NCBI GenBank assembly: GCA_009993045.1
Contig: JAACUG010000070.1
Span: 1-52,441 of the forward strand
Source of the DNA: Cyanobacteria bacterium CG_2015-22_32_23
GTDB lineage: Bacteria > Cyanobacteriota > Cyanobacteriia > Cyanobacteriales > Cyanobacteriaceae
Direction of reading: 5' to 3'
Length of the DNA: 52,441 nucleotides
The notes beneath the pieces were generated by a model. The model made no database searches and had not been told where the DNA came from. It saw nothing but the letters and a program-made list of their open reading frames with translations. This document shows positions 37,127 to 45,815 of this stretch, piece after piece (position 1 is the first letter of the stretch; every line of letters starts with the position of its first letter). A program made the position numbers and the translations under genes.

Positions 37127-37960
37127 TTACAATGAATCTAAATAATGTGATAAACCTGATTGATGTTGAGTAGAAATATGTCTTAATCTATCTAAATATT
37201 TAGAAATTTTGATACCACCATCTTCATGGGTAGATAAAATTTTCTTGTTACTAATGCCTGATATTGAACCTTTAGCATGATTAGTATATATCTGTTTCAT
37301 TTCAGAAGTTAAAGGCAGATTATCTTTATTAGAAACAATGATAATTTCAGGATTACAGTAGTTAAAAACTTCTTTACAATATCCTTTTTCTTCCCCATGA
37401 TGTGAGGCAACAAATATATTTACTTTTTCTAATTGACGACGGAAATCATAACTTTTTAATAAGTTTTGCCATCCATTAGTATCTAAATCACTAGGGAAAA
37501 TAATATTAATATCAGCATAGTGTAAAAAAGTAACTAAACTAGCACTATATTTAGTACCAAAACTTGAAGTTTCATTCCAAAAAAAAGTTAATTTTAAATC
37601 ATCAATTTCCATAGTTTTACTATTTCCAATCGGATTATATAAACTATTAGCTAAGGGTAAAGGAAAAGGTTTTTTATTGGAAATTTGTTCGGGGTTTAAA
37701 CTCGGATTAAATACTAGAAAATGAATGGGAATATCATGTTGAAAAGATTGGGTAATTAAATCAGGAAAACCCGATAAATTATCTTCAGTATAAGCAGATA
37801 AAATTAAATAATCTAAATATTTACAATGCCTATGCCATACATATTGAGCAGGTTCAAAGTTTTTTCCCGCACCGCAATCAATTAAAATAGTATTGGAATT
37901 ACTAAGTTCAATGGCGGCACAAAATCCATGATCAACGTGAAAAATTTTAATGTCTATCAT
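37127..37960 (-). CDS. degenerate metallo-beta-lactamase-fold protein, ComEC-like
   Basis: 277 residues with the order of the soluble ComEC/MBL-fold domain: FHVDHGFCAAIELSNSNTIL, IDCGAGKN, then a metal-motif position, an Asp (FPSD, 158) and SHHGEEKG (His187-His188-Gly189). The main H-x-H-x-D-H motif is not kept: residues 56-61 read AYTEDN, so only the Asp remains. The protein is therefore probably inactive as a hydrolase, or uses fewer metals. It lies between the ArsR-type gene (17 bp) and the SulP gene (25 bp), so it likely acts with them, perhaps as a binding or sensor protein. Confidence 0.7.
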   Translation of the reverse strand: MIDIKIFHVDHGFCAAIELSNSNTILIDCGAGKNFEPAQYVWHRHCKYLDYLILSAYTEDNLSGFPDLITQSFQHDIPIHFLVFNPSLNPEQISNKKPFPLPLANSLYNPIGNSKTMEIDDLKLTFFWNETSSFGTKYSASLVTFLHYADINIIFPSDLDTNGWQNLLKSYDFRRQLEKVNIFVASHHGEEKGYCKEVFNYCNPEIIIVSNKDNLPLTSEMKQIYTNHAKGSISGISNKKILSTHEDGGIKISKYLDRLRHISTQHQSGLSHYLDSL

Positions 37961-37977
37961 AAATAGTTAATAATATT

Positions 37978-38298
37978 TTATTCCAGTTTTTGTAAAGCAT
38001 TTTTGACTTGCACTAAATGATTATTAAAAACTTCTTTTGCAGAGTCTAACACTTTAAAGATTGCTAATTCATTGATTGAATAAAAAATATAGTTACCCTG
38101 TCTGCGACTTTTTACTAAATGGTAGCGCCGCAAAATTGCTAACTGCTGAGATACAGAAGACGCTTCTATTTCCAACCACCCTGCAATATCATTAACACTA
38201 ATTTCTCCTTGTCTGAGAGTGTCTAAAATTTCTATCCTCACTGGATTAGAGAGAATTTTAAACAAATCAGCTTTAAAGTAACTTGGTTGAAAAGACAT
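37978..38298 (-). CDS. ArsR-family winged-helix regulator without metal cysteines
   Basis: 106 residues, ArsR/SmtB layout: LFKILSNPVRIEILDTLRQG, then the recognition helix EIEASSVSQQLAILRRYHLV and the wing KSRRQGNYIFYSI. The protein has no cysteine at all, so the classic alpha3N and thiol metal sites are missing; other ArsR proteins without Cys answer to sulfur species, redox or small molecules. First gene of the minus-strand series. A palindrome lies 45 bp upstream in the region shared with prk. Confidence 0.85.
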   Translation of the reverse strand: MSFQPSYFKADLFKILSNPVRIEILDTLRQGEISVNDIAGWLEIEASSVSQQLAILRRYHLVKSRRQGNYIFYSINELAIFKVLDSAKEVFNNHLVQVKNALQKLE

Positions 38299-38342
38299 CT
38301 GATTATCTGAGTATCTTAAAAGTTCTTCATATAGTTTAGCAC

Positions 38343-38357
38343 AACTTTTTAAAAGTT
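38343..38357. promoter_or_regulatory. palindrome between arsR-type gene and prk
   Basis: AACTTTTTAAAAGTT is a 15-base inverted repeat with a central T, lying 45 bp before the ArsR start and 118 bp before prk. A related half (TTAAAAGTTC) lies at 38316-38325. ArsR-type dimers bind such AT-rich dyads, so it is a candidate operator for auto-regulation; AT-richness means chance is not excluded. Confidence 0.45.
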
Positions 38358-38474
38358 AAAAATAATCAATTAACAGAATTAACTATAGATTAGTGTGCAT
38401 TTGACTGATAAGATAACAAACAATAGAAAAATTACTGATATAAGTAAAATTTAGTTTCAACTATAGAGGAAAAT

Positions 38475-39485
38475 ATGACTCAAGATAGAGTAGTTATTAT
38501 TGGCGTTGCGGGTGACTCTGGTTGTGGAAAGTCAACTTTTTTGCGCCGTTTAGAAGATTTATTTGGTAAAGAATTTATGACGGTTATCTGTCTTGATGAC
38601 TACCACTGTTTAGATCGTAAAGGCAGAAAAGAAGCAGGTGTAACCGCATTGAATCCTCGTGCTAACAATTTCGACTTAATGGCAGAACAAATTAAGGCGT
38701 TAAAAAATGGTCAAACTATTGATAAACCTATATATAATCATGAAACTGGAGAATTAGATCCTCCTGAAAAAATCGAACCTAATAAAGTAATTGTGATTGA
38801 AGGTTTACACCCTCTTTATGATGCAAGAGTTAGAGAATTAGTTGATTTCAGCGTTTATCTTGACATCAGCGAAGAAGTAAAAATTAACTGGAAAATTCAG
38901 CGTGACATGGCTGAAAGAGGTCATAGTTATGATGACGTGGTGGCTTCCATTATGTCCAGAAAACCTGACTTTACCGCTTATATTGAACCTCAAAAACAAT
39001 ATGCAGACATCGTTATTCAAGTATTACCTACTCAATTAATTAAAGACGAAAAAGAAGGTAAAATTTTACGAGTTCGTCTCATCGAAAAAGAAGGTATTGA
39101 ACATTTCGCTCCTACATACTTGTTTGATGAAGGTTCAACTATTGATTGGCGCCCTTGTGGACGTAAACTTACTTGTGCATTCCCCGGTCTTAAAATGTAT
39201 TATGGACCTGATAATTACATGGGTAATGAAGTTTCAATTCTTGAAGTTGATGGTCAATTCGATAACCTCGAAGAAATTTTATATATTGAAAGTCATTTAA
39301 GTCGCACTGGAACTAAATATCACGGTGAAATGACAGAGCTATTACTAAAACATAAAGATTACCCCGGTTCTAATAATGGTACTGGTTTATTCCAAGTTTT
39401 AGTTGGTTTAAAAATGCGTGAAACTTATGAACAATTAACAGGTATAAATGCAAATACAGAAGAGAAAGAAGTTGTAACGGTTTAA
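38475..39485 (+). CDS. prk: phosphoribulokinase
   Basis: 336 residues. P-loop GVAGDSGCGKST (10-21) with Cys17, and Cys39 (VICLDDYH), form the known thioredoxin-type pair; the C-terminal pair Cys228/Cys234 (RPCGRKLTCAFPG) binds CP12/GAPDH in the dark complex. It makes ribulose-1,5-bisphosphate from ribulose-5-phosphate in the Calvin cycle. It starts at ATG 38475 with AGAGGA upstream and ends before a strong hairpin. Confidence 0.97.
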   Translation: MTQDRVVIIGVAGDSGCGKSTFLRRLEDLFGKEFMTVICLDDYHCLDRKGRKEAGVTALNPRANNFDLMAEQIKALKNGQTIDKPIYNHETGELDPPEKIEPNKVIVIEGLHPLYDARVRELVDFSVYLDISEEVKINWKIQRDMAERGHSYDDVVASIMSRKPDFTAYIEPQKQYADIVIQVLPTQLIKDEKEGKILRVRLIEKEGIEHFAPTYLFDEGSTIDWRPCGRKLTCAFPGLKMYYGPDNYMGNEVSILEVDGQFDNLEEILYIESHLSRTGTKYHGEMTELLLKHKDYPGSNNGTGLFQVLVGLKMRETYEQLTGINANTEEKEVVTV

Positions 39486-39568
39486 GAATTCTAAATCAAT
39501 CATTGACTTTTTTTATTCTTTTCATGGTATAATCAGTAATTGAAAAAAGAAAAGAGTTTAAAATTCTC

Positions 39569-39603
39569 AATTCCTAATTCCTAATTCCTAATTCCTAATT
39601 CCT
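39569..39603. repeat. five perfect AATTCCT heptamers
   Basis: Five perfect 7-bp units, the reverse complement of the ATTAGGA unit near pstA. They lie between prk and its terminator hairpin, so the array is transcribed as part of the prk 3' end. No clear bounding inverted repeats were seen. Confidence 0.85.
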
Positions 39604-39606
39604 TCG

Positions 39607-39647
39607 GACTGTGGTTAATTTTTATGATTAATCGCAGTCATTTTTTA
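39607..39647 (+). terminator. intrinsic terminator of prk
   Basis: GACTGTGGTTAAT pairs with ATTAATCGCAGTC over 13 positions, two of them G-U, around a seven-base loop, followed by ATTTTTTATGG. Strong stem plus T-run in the plus direction. It ends prk and isolates the CHAD gene. Confidence 0.75.
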
Positions 39648-39697
39648 TGGCAACATTTATAATTAAGCAGTAATAATTAACTTGTAGAGGTTTAATC

Positions 39698-40675
39698 ATG
39701 TCTATTATCACTTTCAAAGACAATGCTATTACCCTCGCTGATTATAGTTATAATGCCATAGCGACACAAACTAAGAAAATTATTAAATACGAAGAAAAGA
39801 TATTAACAGAGGATAATCCAGAAAATTTGCATCAATTACGAGTTGCCATGAGAAAATTAAGAAGTATTTTAAGTGTATTTAATTCTACTTTAAAATTACC
39901 CTTAATTATTAATGATAAAAATATTGGTGATTTAGCTCGAATTTTAGGGAAACAAAGAGATTTAGATATTTTAAAAATTAATTTACAAGATAAATTTAAT
40001 CAAGGAATTTCTAATATAGAAACTCAGTTTATCGAAAAAATCATCGCTGATATTAATAAACCATCTTCTCAAGATACTCAAGAAATAAAGTTAATTTTAA
40101 GTACTAAAAAATATCATAAACTAAAAAAATCTCTTTTAAATTGGTTAGATAAACCTCAATTTAAGGGCATGGCTAATGTAAAAATTCAATCTATATTACC
40201 CTTTTTATTATTCCCACAAATTAGTTATTTTTATTTACAATCTGCTTGGTTTATCGGTACAACTATCAATGAAAATGGCGATATTTTAGTTAATAATTTA
40301 TCTAAGGAAGAAGTTAATTTATTAATTGATAAAGAAGGAAAAAATTTACATAAATTAAGAAAAGAAGCTAAAAAAACTCGCTATCAATTAGAGTTATTTA
40401 CTGATTTTTACCCCATTGAATATACAAAATACATTGATTTTATTAAAAATGGACAAGAAATTTTAGGAGTTATTCAGGATAATATTTGTTTGCAAGATTA
40501 TTTGAATAAAGAAATAGGTAAAAAGTGGTTAATTAAACTACTAAATTTATATAATTTAATTATTCAAGATCAATATATAATATGGCAAAAATGGCAGCAA
40601 TTACAGACTCAAATTTTTACTAAAGATTATCAAAATAATTTAATGTCAATAATTAATTTTACCTTTGAAAAATAG
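39698..40675 (+). CDS. CHAD-domain protein
   Basis: 325 residues, helical, with the paired CHAD signatures LHQLRVAMRKLRSIL (about 46-60) and LHKLRKEAKKTRYQLELF (about 222-239), whose conserved His and basic residues line a polyanion site. CHAD domains bind inorganic polyphosphate. No CYTH/triphosphatase domain is fused here. A binding role on polyphosphate granules is likely by family, not shown. The start follows TAGAGG. Confidence 0.85.
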   Translation: MSIITFKDNAITLADYSYNAIATQTKKIIKYEEKILTEDNPENLHQLRVAMRKLRSILSVFNSTLKLPLIINDKNIGDLARILGKQRDLDILKINLQDKFNQGISNIETQFIEKIIADINKPSSQDTQEIKLILSTKKYHKLKKSLLNWLDKPQFKGMANVKIQSILPFLLFPQISYFYLQSAWFIGTTINENGDILVNNLSKEEVNLLIDKEGKNLHKLRKEAKKTRYQLELFTDFYPIEYTKYIDFIKNGQEILGVIQDNICLQDYLNKEIGKKWLIKLLNLYNLIIQDQYIIWQKWQQLQTQIFTKDYQNNLMSIINFTFEK

Positions 40676-40840
40676 GGATAAAAATAACAGATAATAATTT
40701 CAAATAATTTTTCTTTAAAATAGTGGTGAAAGGTATTTATTTTTCCTAAGAATTTTATTGTTATTTCGACAAATTAATTTACTACTACTTTAAAATTTAT
40801 AGATTTAATCTATCCATCAGAAAAGGGAAATTACATTAAA

Positions 40841-40864
40841 ATACCTGCCAATCATGACAGGTAT
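40841..40864 (-). terminator. terminator of the hsp20 gene
   Basis: ATACCTG and CAGGTAT form a 7-bp stem around ten bases; in the minus direction TTTTAATG follows. It is placed 40 bp after the small heat-shock gene. The preceding spacer to the CHAD gene holds nothing else that I can support. Confidence 0.5.
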
Positions 40865-40903
40865 AAACATTGATTATTGATTAACTTAAGATTAGATAAA
40901 AAC

Positions 40904-41371
40904 TTAATTTGCCTCTAAAGTAGGATTAATTTCATCACTAAAATTAACTTTAAATACTTTATTTTTGACTTCTTCAACTCTAGGTAAAATTAAAGTTAAA
41001 ATACCATCGCTATAATCAGCTATTACTTTTTCATTCTGAATAGCTACAGGTAAATTAATTGTTCTTTCAAATTTACCATAATTAAATTCAGAAACATAAT
41101 AACCATTATCTTTATTTTCTTCTTGATGACGATATTCACCGCTAATTTTTACCGCTTCACGGGTAACGCTAATATCGAGATCTTTTTTATCAATACCGGG
41201 TATTAATACTCTTAAAGTTAAACTATCTTGATTGTCGAATAACTCAACAGCAGGTTTTAAAACAGTATTATTATTAGTATTATCCCACGCAGTAATTTCA
41301 TCAAAAAGTCGATTCATTTGACGATGTAAGGTATTAAGATCAGATAAGGGATAAAAACGAACTAAAGACAT
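40904..41371 (-). CDS. hspA: small heat-shock protein Hsp20
   Basis: 155 residues with an alpha-crystallin domain (about 40-140): VELFDNQDSLTLRVLIPGID, DISVTREAVKISGEY and the IADYSDGILTLILPRVEE strand, with the C-terminal partner motif INPTLEAN in place of a clear I-x-I. It holds unfolding proteins and thylakoid membranes in cyanobacteria. The start has a strong AGGAGG site. Upstream sequence can pair with this site (see the leader entry). Confidence 0.9.
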   Translation of the reverse strand: MSLVRFYPLSDLNTLHRQMNRLFDEITAWDNTNNNTVLKPAVELFDNQDSLTLRVLIPGIDKKDLDISVTREAVKISGEYRHQEENKDNGYYVSEFNYGKFERTINLPVAIQNEKVIADYSDGILTLILPRVEEVKNKVFKVNFSDEINPTLEAN

Positions 41372-41379
41372 AATTTATT

Positions 41380-41456
41380 GCCTCCTAATTAATAACGATT
41401 TATTTAACCTTTATTGTTATTTTTATAATGTCATAAAATTATTTTTACAAGAAGGC
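41380..41456 (-). promoter_or_regulatory. possible RNA thermometer in the hsp20 leader
   Basis: In the minus-strand transcript, GCCTTCT (41456-41450) can pair with the Shine-Dalgarno AGGAGGC (41386-41380) over seven bases with one G-U. The segment between is AU-rich. Masking of the ribosome site by such a stem is how the Synechocystis hsp17 thermometer works, but there the stem is shorter in reach; pairing here spans about 64 bases. Confidence 0.35.
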
Positions 41457-41587
41457 GGTAAACCGAAAATAATTAGTAGGGTTTCCTAATAAATTATCTC
41501 TAGCAATCCTCAATTATTAGGAATTAATCAAAGATTCAAAAATAAATCTTAGAATATCTCAGCCCATTAACACCGTTTTATATCCAC

Positions 41588-42949
41588 TTAATTTTTAACT
41601 AATTTAAGAATTTGTGTGGTAATTACCATACTTTCTTGGTAAAGAACATCTTTGCCCCAACGCTGTAACTGTTGACTTAATAAAGTTTCTGTACTTTGAT
41701 CTGCTAAAGAAGTTACTTGTTGAATACGACAAGATTGACCTCCTCCTCCAGCTTCCATACGCATACATCCTGTAGTTTCAGAACAAAGTACTGTACAACA
41801 ATCAGCATTAAGATTAGTAGAGGTTAATTTTAAGCTAATTAAATCTCCTAAAACTTCACCCCAATCTGCAATGGGTACTCCAGCTAATTCTACTTTGATG
41901 TCTTTACCTTCAAGGTTAATTAACTTGACGGTGGTAATGTTATAATCTCCTTCCTCATAGCTGTATTCAACAGGTTGCCAATTCAAACGACTAGCTAACC
42001 AACCTAAATACATTAAGGCTTGACTGGGATTTCCTTTTTCGTAGTCGATGGTAACTTGATCAACTTCTAATATAGAATTTCTACGTTCAGGAGGATCAAA
42101 TGCTTCTGCCGTCAATTCTTGCCATGGTGATATTCTTGCCCAATTTAAGTCAATTAAAGGCAAATCTTGCTCTAATAGTTTCCCAATTTTGAATAATTCT
42201 TCCTCTGGTTGACTAAAAATACTGGAATCGACAATTAGGCGATCGCATTCAGCAACTAATCGTTGAAAAAGAGGATAATCTTCATCAATACCAGCTTTCC
42301 ACCAGATAAACTTAGGTAAGTCTGGAATCATCAACTCAGAGAGAACTCCGCCAACCCGTTCAAAAGCAGAAGAAACCCCCGTTATGGTGATATACTCACA
42401 ACAGATTAAACTATTAGCAGAACGTTTATTAACAGGGCAATAAGCGGATACTTGAGCCTTTACCCCTTCATCTTCCCCCGTAGTGGGGCAAAGGGTAATA
42501 ATGCGACAAGGATTAATAGAGGCAATAGCATCAGCCATTCCAGCACCTTCTATATCAGGGGAATATTGTCTGAGGTTGGCTAATTCCGCTAAATCAATTT
42601 TTCCTTTGGCTTGTTTGACATCAAATTCGGCTTTTAATCGAGTTAATAATTCAGGGGTAGAAATTCCTGTTACTTCTAATTTATAGGCTTTTTGAGCTGC
42701 CTTAATAGCAGAAGTGGTACGAGGACCACCAATACCATCTACAGGGCCAGTATAAAAACCTAAAGAAGCAAGTAATGGCTGTGTAGCTTCTGGTTCATAA
42801 ACTAAAAAACTAAAGGTAGAAGCCCTTGTGGCGGCCAAACCATCTCCTACACCACTGTAGGTTTGCCAAATTTCTCGTAATTCACGATCAATATACTCTA
42901 AATCAACATCTTTGGGGGCTTGTAAAGAAACGAGGGGAGTTGTTTTCAT
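41588..42949 (-). CDS. opcA: glucose-6-phosphate dehydrogenase assembly protein OpcA
   Basis: 453 residues. A peptidoglycan-binding-like insert near residues 53-110 (LASLGFYTGPVDGIGGPRT) precedes the OpcA core (PDLPKFIWWKAG, DCCTVLCSETTGCMRM). OpcA activates Zwf under redox control; the cysteine-rich C-terminal part (CC..C....C near 380-395) fits the thiol switch reported in cyanobacteria. It lies 197 bp downstream of zwf on the same strand, the usual order. Confidence 0.93.
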   Translation of the reverse strand: MKTTPLVSLQAPKDVDLEYIDRELREIWQTYSGVGDGLAATRASTFSFLVYEPEATQPLLASLGFYTGPVDGIGGPRTTSAIKAAQKAYKLEVTGISTPELLTRLKAEFDVKQAKGKIDLAELANLRQYSPDIEGAGMADAIASINPCRIITLCPTTGEDEGVKAQVSAYCPVNKRSANSLICCEYITITGVSSAFERVGGVLSELMIPDLPKFIWWKAGIDEDYPLFQRLVAECDRLIVDSSIFSQPEEELFKIGKLLEQDLPLIDLNWARISPWQELTAEAFDPPERRNSILEVDQVTIDYEKGNPSQALMYLGWLASRLNWQPVEYSYEEGDYNITTVKLINLEGKDIKVELAGVPIADWGEVLGDLISLKLTSTNLNADCCTVLCSETTGCMRMEAGGGGQSCRIQQVTSLADQSTETLLSQQLQRWGKDVLYQESMVITTQILKLVKN

Positions 42950-43146
42950 GGTTTTTTATATTTGAGAATAATCTAGGGTTGTTTATAGAAAATTTGATTA
43001 AGTATTAAAGCAAAATAGATTGTATATTTTAAAATTAATAAAAATAACTAATAATCTTCATTGCATAAGTGGGTGAGGGCCTTTGATAAAGTAAACATAC
43101 AAATAATTTTGCCTACTGACTTATGATCATTTTCTATTATCATTGT

Positions 43147-44676
43147 TTAAAGTCGTCGCCATTTTCTACCATCTCGATTAAGCAAAAACTCCGCTTCAGG
43201 AGGTTGCCATGTACCTGCTTCGTATAAAGGAATAGAATCAGGAGCTGATGGTGCATCCCATGCGGTTAAAGCAGGAGTGACAATACGCCATGCTTCCTCC
43301 ACTTCATCGGCACGAGTGAACAAAGTTTGATCTCCTAACATACAATCTAAAAGTAAACGATGATAAGCGTCTGATGTTGCGACACCAAAAGATGAACCGT
43401 AGCTGAAATCCATATCAACGGTACGAGTGCGTAATTCAGAGCCTGGCACTTTTGCTTCAAATCGTAAAGAAATCCCCTCATTAGGTTGAATCCGTAAAGC
43501 GAGAATATTCGGATTTGTTTGTTGTGCCGCAGAAGGGAAAATAGTTAAAGGTACATCTCGAAATTGAATAGCAATCTCAGAAACTTTTTTCGGTAATCGC
43601 TTACCTGTACGCAAGTAGAAAGGGACACCTTGCCAACGCCAATTATCCACCATTAATTTTAAAGCCACAAAAGTAGGAGTTGTGGAGTCTGGATTTACGT
43701 CTTTTTCATCCCGATAACTGGGAATGGGCTTTCCTTTCATCCATCCAGCGCTATATTGTCCCCTAATAGCACTTTTTTCGAGGTTTTTTAAATCTGCCAA
43801 TCGAGTTGACTGTAAAACCTTGACTTTTTCACCCCTGATACTATCAGCATTGACTCCATTAGGGGCATCCATTGCCGTTAAACAAAACAGTTGTAAAAGA
43901 TGATTTTGCACCATATCTCGCAGAGCTCCTGCGGTTTCATAGTAACCAGCTCTTTCTTCTACTCCAACGGTTTCGGCTACGGTTATTTGAATATTATCCA
44001 CATAATTGCGATTCCACAAAGGCTCAAAAATAGCATTGGCAAAACGAAACACCATCAAATTTTGTACTGTTTCCTTACCTAAATAATGATCAATACGATA
44101 AACTTGTTCTTCTTTACAAACTTTTTGTACAATGCGGTTTAAAACTTGAGCGCTGCTTAAATCTTTGCCGAAAGGTTTTTCAATAACTAAACGATGTTTC
44201 AAGGGATCTTCTAACATACTTGCCGCCCCTAATTGTTTAATCGCTGGGGGGAAAAATTTAGGAGAAACCGCTAGATAAAAAACCCGATTACCTCTTGTAC
44301 CTCTTTTACCGTCTAATTCGTCGAGAAATACTTTTAATTTTTGATAGCTTTCTCCTTCATCCATGTTTCCTGCACAGTAAAAAAGTCCGTCAGCAAAATC
44401 CTGCCATAAATCTTCTGTACCGATACCGTCAGAAAATTCTTCGATACCTTCTCGCATTTGTTCTCGAAAATAGTCATGACTCCATTCTCGACGTGCTACG
44501 CCAACAATGGTCATTTCTGGAGGTAATCGCCCTTCTTTTTTCAATTGATACAAAGCGGGAACTAATTTCCGTTGGGTTAAATCTCCCGAAGCCCCAAAAA
44601 TCACCATTATTAATGGTTCTGGGGTTTTAGCCTGTTTTAAACCAACTCTGAGAGGATTTTCTAGTAGTGTCAACAT
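43147..44676 (-). CDS. zwf: glucose-6-phosphate 1-dehydrogenase
   Basis: 509 residues, full length. NADP-binding [18 protein letters not shown], the active-site [14 protein letters not shown] and the [14 protein letters not shown] core are intact. First step of the oxidative pentose phosphate pathway, giving NADPH in the dark; OpcA downstream is its activator. The upstream region includes the family C repeat element, about 55 bp from the start. Confidence 0.96.
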   Translation of the reverse strand: MLTLLENPLRVGLKQAKTPEPLIMVIFGASGDLTQRKLVPALYQLKKEGRLPPEMTIVGVARREWSHDYFREQMREGIEEFSDGIGTEDLWQDFADGLFYCAGNMDEGESYQKLKVFLDELDGKRGTRGNRVFYLAVSPKFFPPAIKQLGAASMLEDPLKHRLVIEKPFGKDLSSAQVLNRIVQKVCKEEQVYRIDHYLGKETVQNLMVFRFANAIFEPLWNRNYVDNIQITVAETVGVEERAGYYETAGALRDMVQNHLLQLFCLTAMDAPNGVNADSIRGEKVKVLQSTRLADLKNLEKSAIRGQYSAGWMKGKPIPSYRDEKDVNPDSTTPTFVALKLMVDNWRWQGVPFYLRTGKRLPKKVSEIAIQFRDVPLTIFPSAAQQTNPNILALRIQPNEGISLRFEAKVPGSELRTRTVDMDFSYGSSFGVATSDAYHRLLLDCMLGDQTLFTRADEVEEAWRIVTPALTAWDAPSAPDSIPLYEAGTWQPPEAEFLLNRDGRKWRRL

Positions 44677-44730
44677 TTAATTCTATTCTTGAACAACCAC
44701 TTTCATTCTAGTTTCTCTGTCAAAATGTGA

Positions 44731-44870
44731 TTAATTTTTTTTTGCACCCATAACGTTTTGTAACGAATTTTTCGGGCAAGGGGCAAAGGGCAAGGGGCAA
44801 GGGGCAAGGGGCAAAGGGCAAAGGGATTAAAATTTACTTATTAAGTATTTTTGATCTGATGCAAGATCTC
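44731..44870. mobile_element. MITE-like element, family C copy 2
   Basis: Left end TTAATTTTTTTTTGCACCC, right end GATGCAAGATCT (44858-44869), decayed forms of the ends seen at 1031-1178. The middle holds the GGGCAAG/GGGCAAA array and ATTAAAATT, then CTTATTAAGTATT, as in copy 1. It lies between zwf and the toxin gene of the second TA pair. Confidence 0.5.
44774..44825. repeat. seven-unit GGGCAAG/GGGCAAA heptamer array
   Basis: Seven 7-bp units (GGGCAAG four times, GGGCAAA three times), ending in GGG and ATTAAAATT. The same unit occurs twice at 1075-1092 and, on the other strand, at 122-152. Confidence 0.85.
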
Positions 44871-44892
44871 CGTTTATTCTACATTGTCAAAC

Positions 44893-45186
44893 TTATTCGG
44901 TTAAGTACAACAATCTTTTACCGTGAATTAAGGCGGCAATGGTGACAGTATCCGACTCAATGCGATAAATTAATCGATAACTATAGGCAAATTGTTCAAT
45001 AATGGTAGATTCCTCTATTTCAGGGATTAATCTTCCATTTTTGGCATCGGTGGATAATTTACTACTAATTTCTATCACTCTCTGCACCACGGCGGCGGCG
45101 TAAGACGGTGAATCTCGGGCAATATAAGCGGCGACGGCTTCTACATCTTCCACTGCTTTAGGAGACCAAACTACTCGATAAGCCAT
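44893..45186 (-). CDS. RelE/ParE-family toxin
   Basis: 97 residues: VVWSPKAVEDVEAVAAYIAR, NGRLIPEIEESTIIEQFAYS and YRLIYRIESDTVTIAALIHGKRLL are the ParE/RelE superfamily layout, ParE branch (GR..PE......RE....YR..Y pattern). Probably a gyrase- or ribosome-directed toxin; the target cannot be told. It overlaps the upstream small gene by 16 bp and so forms a TA pair with it. The higher GC of the 5' part (gcggcggcg) differs from neighbours and hints at transfer. Confidence 0.8.
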   Translation of the reverse strand: MAYRVVWSPKAVEDVEAVAAYIARDSPSYAAAVVQRVIEISSKLSTDAKNGRLIPEIEESTIIEQFAYSYRLIYRIESDTVTIAALIHGKRLLYLTE

Positions 45187-45359
45187 TTACTTAACAATCC
45201 CTCTACTTCTGCTTGTTGTAAAATCCCTTCAGAGTCAGCAACTTGTAAACCTTGACGCACTTTGCCTAAAACATATAAATGATATTGTATATCTTCAATG
45301 GTGCAATCGTCGGGCAACTTCCTCAACATTGACTCAACTTTTTCTTTTGTAGAACTCAT
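45171..45359 (-). CDS. antitoxin-like small protein paired with the ParE-type toxin
   Basis: 62 residues: KLPDDCTIEDIQYHLYVLGK then VRQGLQVADSEGILQQAEVE. This matches the short antitoxin-like proteins (LP..ctied..y.lyv...i..gl.......s.ee) that go with ParE/RelE toxins in cyanobacteria. No clear DNA-binding ribbon-helix-helix, so it may only neutralise. Confidence 0.75.
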   Translation of the reverse strand: MSSTKEKVESMLRKLPDDCTIEDIQYHLYVLGKVRQGLQVADSEGILQQAEVEGLLSKWLIE

Positions 45360-45491
45360 AAAATAATAGTCATTAGCAATTAATTTCTATCTTAGTTTTC
45401 TAATGATAAAGTACATTAACGTAACAGATATTTAAAATTATCGTCAATACCAAAAATTATCAGTTTTTGATTCTCGATTTTTAATTCTACA

Positions 45492-45764
45492 TTATGGACC
45501 AGAAAAAACAGCATCTTCAATATCTCGCCGAGAAAGAGAATAACGAAACGCCCTTTTTATATCACTGCCATCGGCTCCTGCTTTAAGATAATTAACATTG
45601 AGATCTTCTGTTTCTAAAGTTATTTGCGCCTCCCATCCTTCTCTTTTCACATACCAACAATTAAGTGCCTGTGAGTTTTGTTGACATCCCATCTGTTTTA
45701 ACCAATTTTCAATTTCAGGCAAGGGAAAACTATATAAAGGGCTATTCGAGGTTAATTTGGGCAT
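45492..45764 (-). CDS. DUF3143-family protein
   Basis: 90 residues: SPLYSFPLPEIENWLKQMGC, CWYVKREGWEAQITLETEDL and NYLKAGADGSDIKRAFRYSL match DUF3143, a cyanobacterial/plastid-lineage family of unknown function. It lies 51 bp downstream of the J-domain gene on the same strand and was probably co-transcribed with it. The pairing of DUF3143 with a J protein suggests joint action at membranes. Confidence 0.85.
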   Translation of the reverse strand: MPKLTSNSPLYSFPLPEIENWLKQMGCQQNSQALNCWYVKREGWEAQITLETEDLNVNYLKAGADGSDIKRAFRYSLSRRDIEDAVFSGP

Positions 45765-45815
45765 TATTTTCTAGAAAATCAGGAAACAATAGAATTTGAG
45801 ATTAACAAATATATA

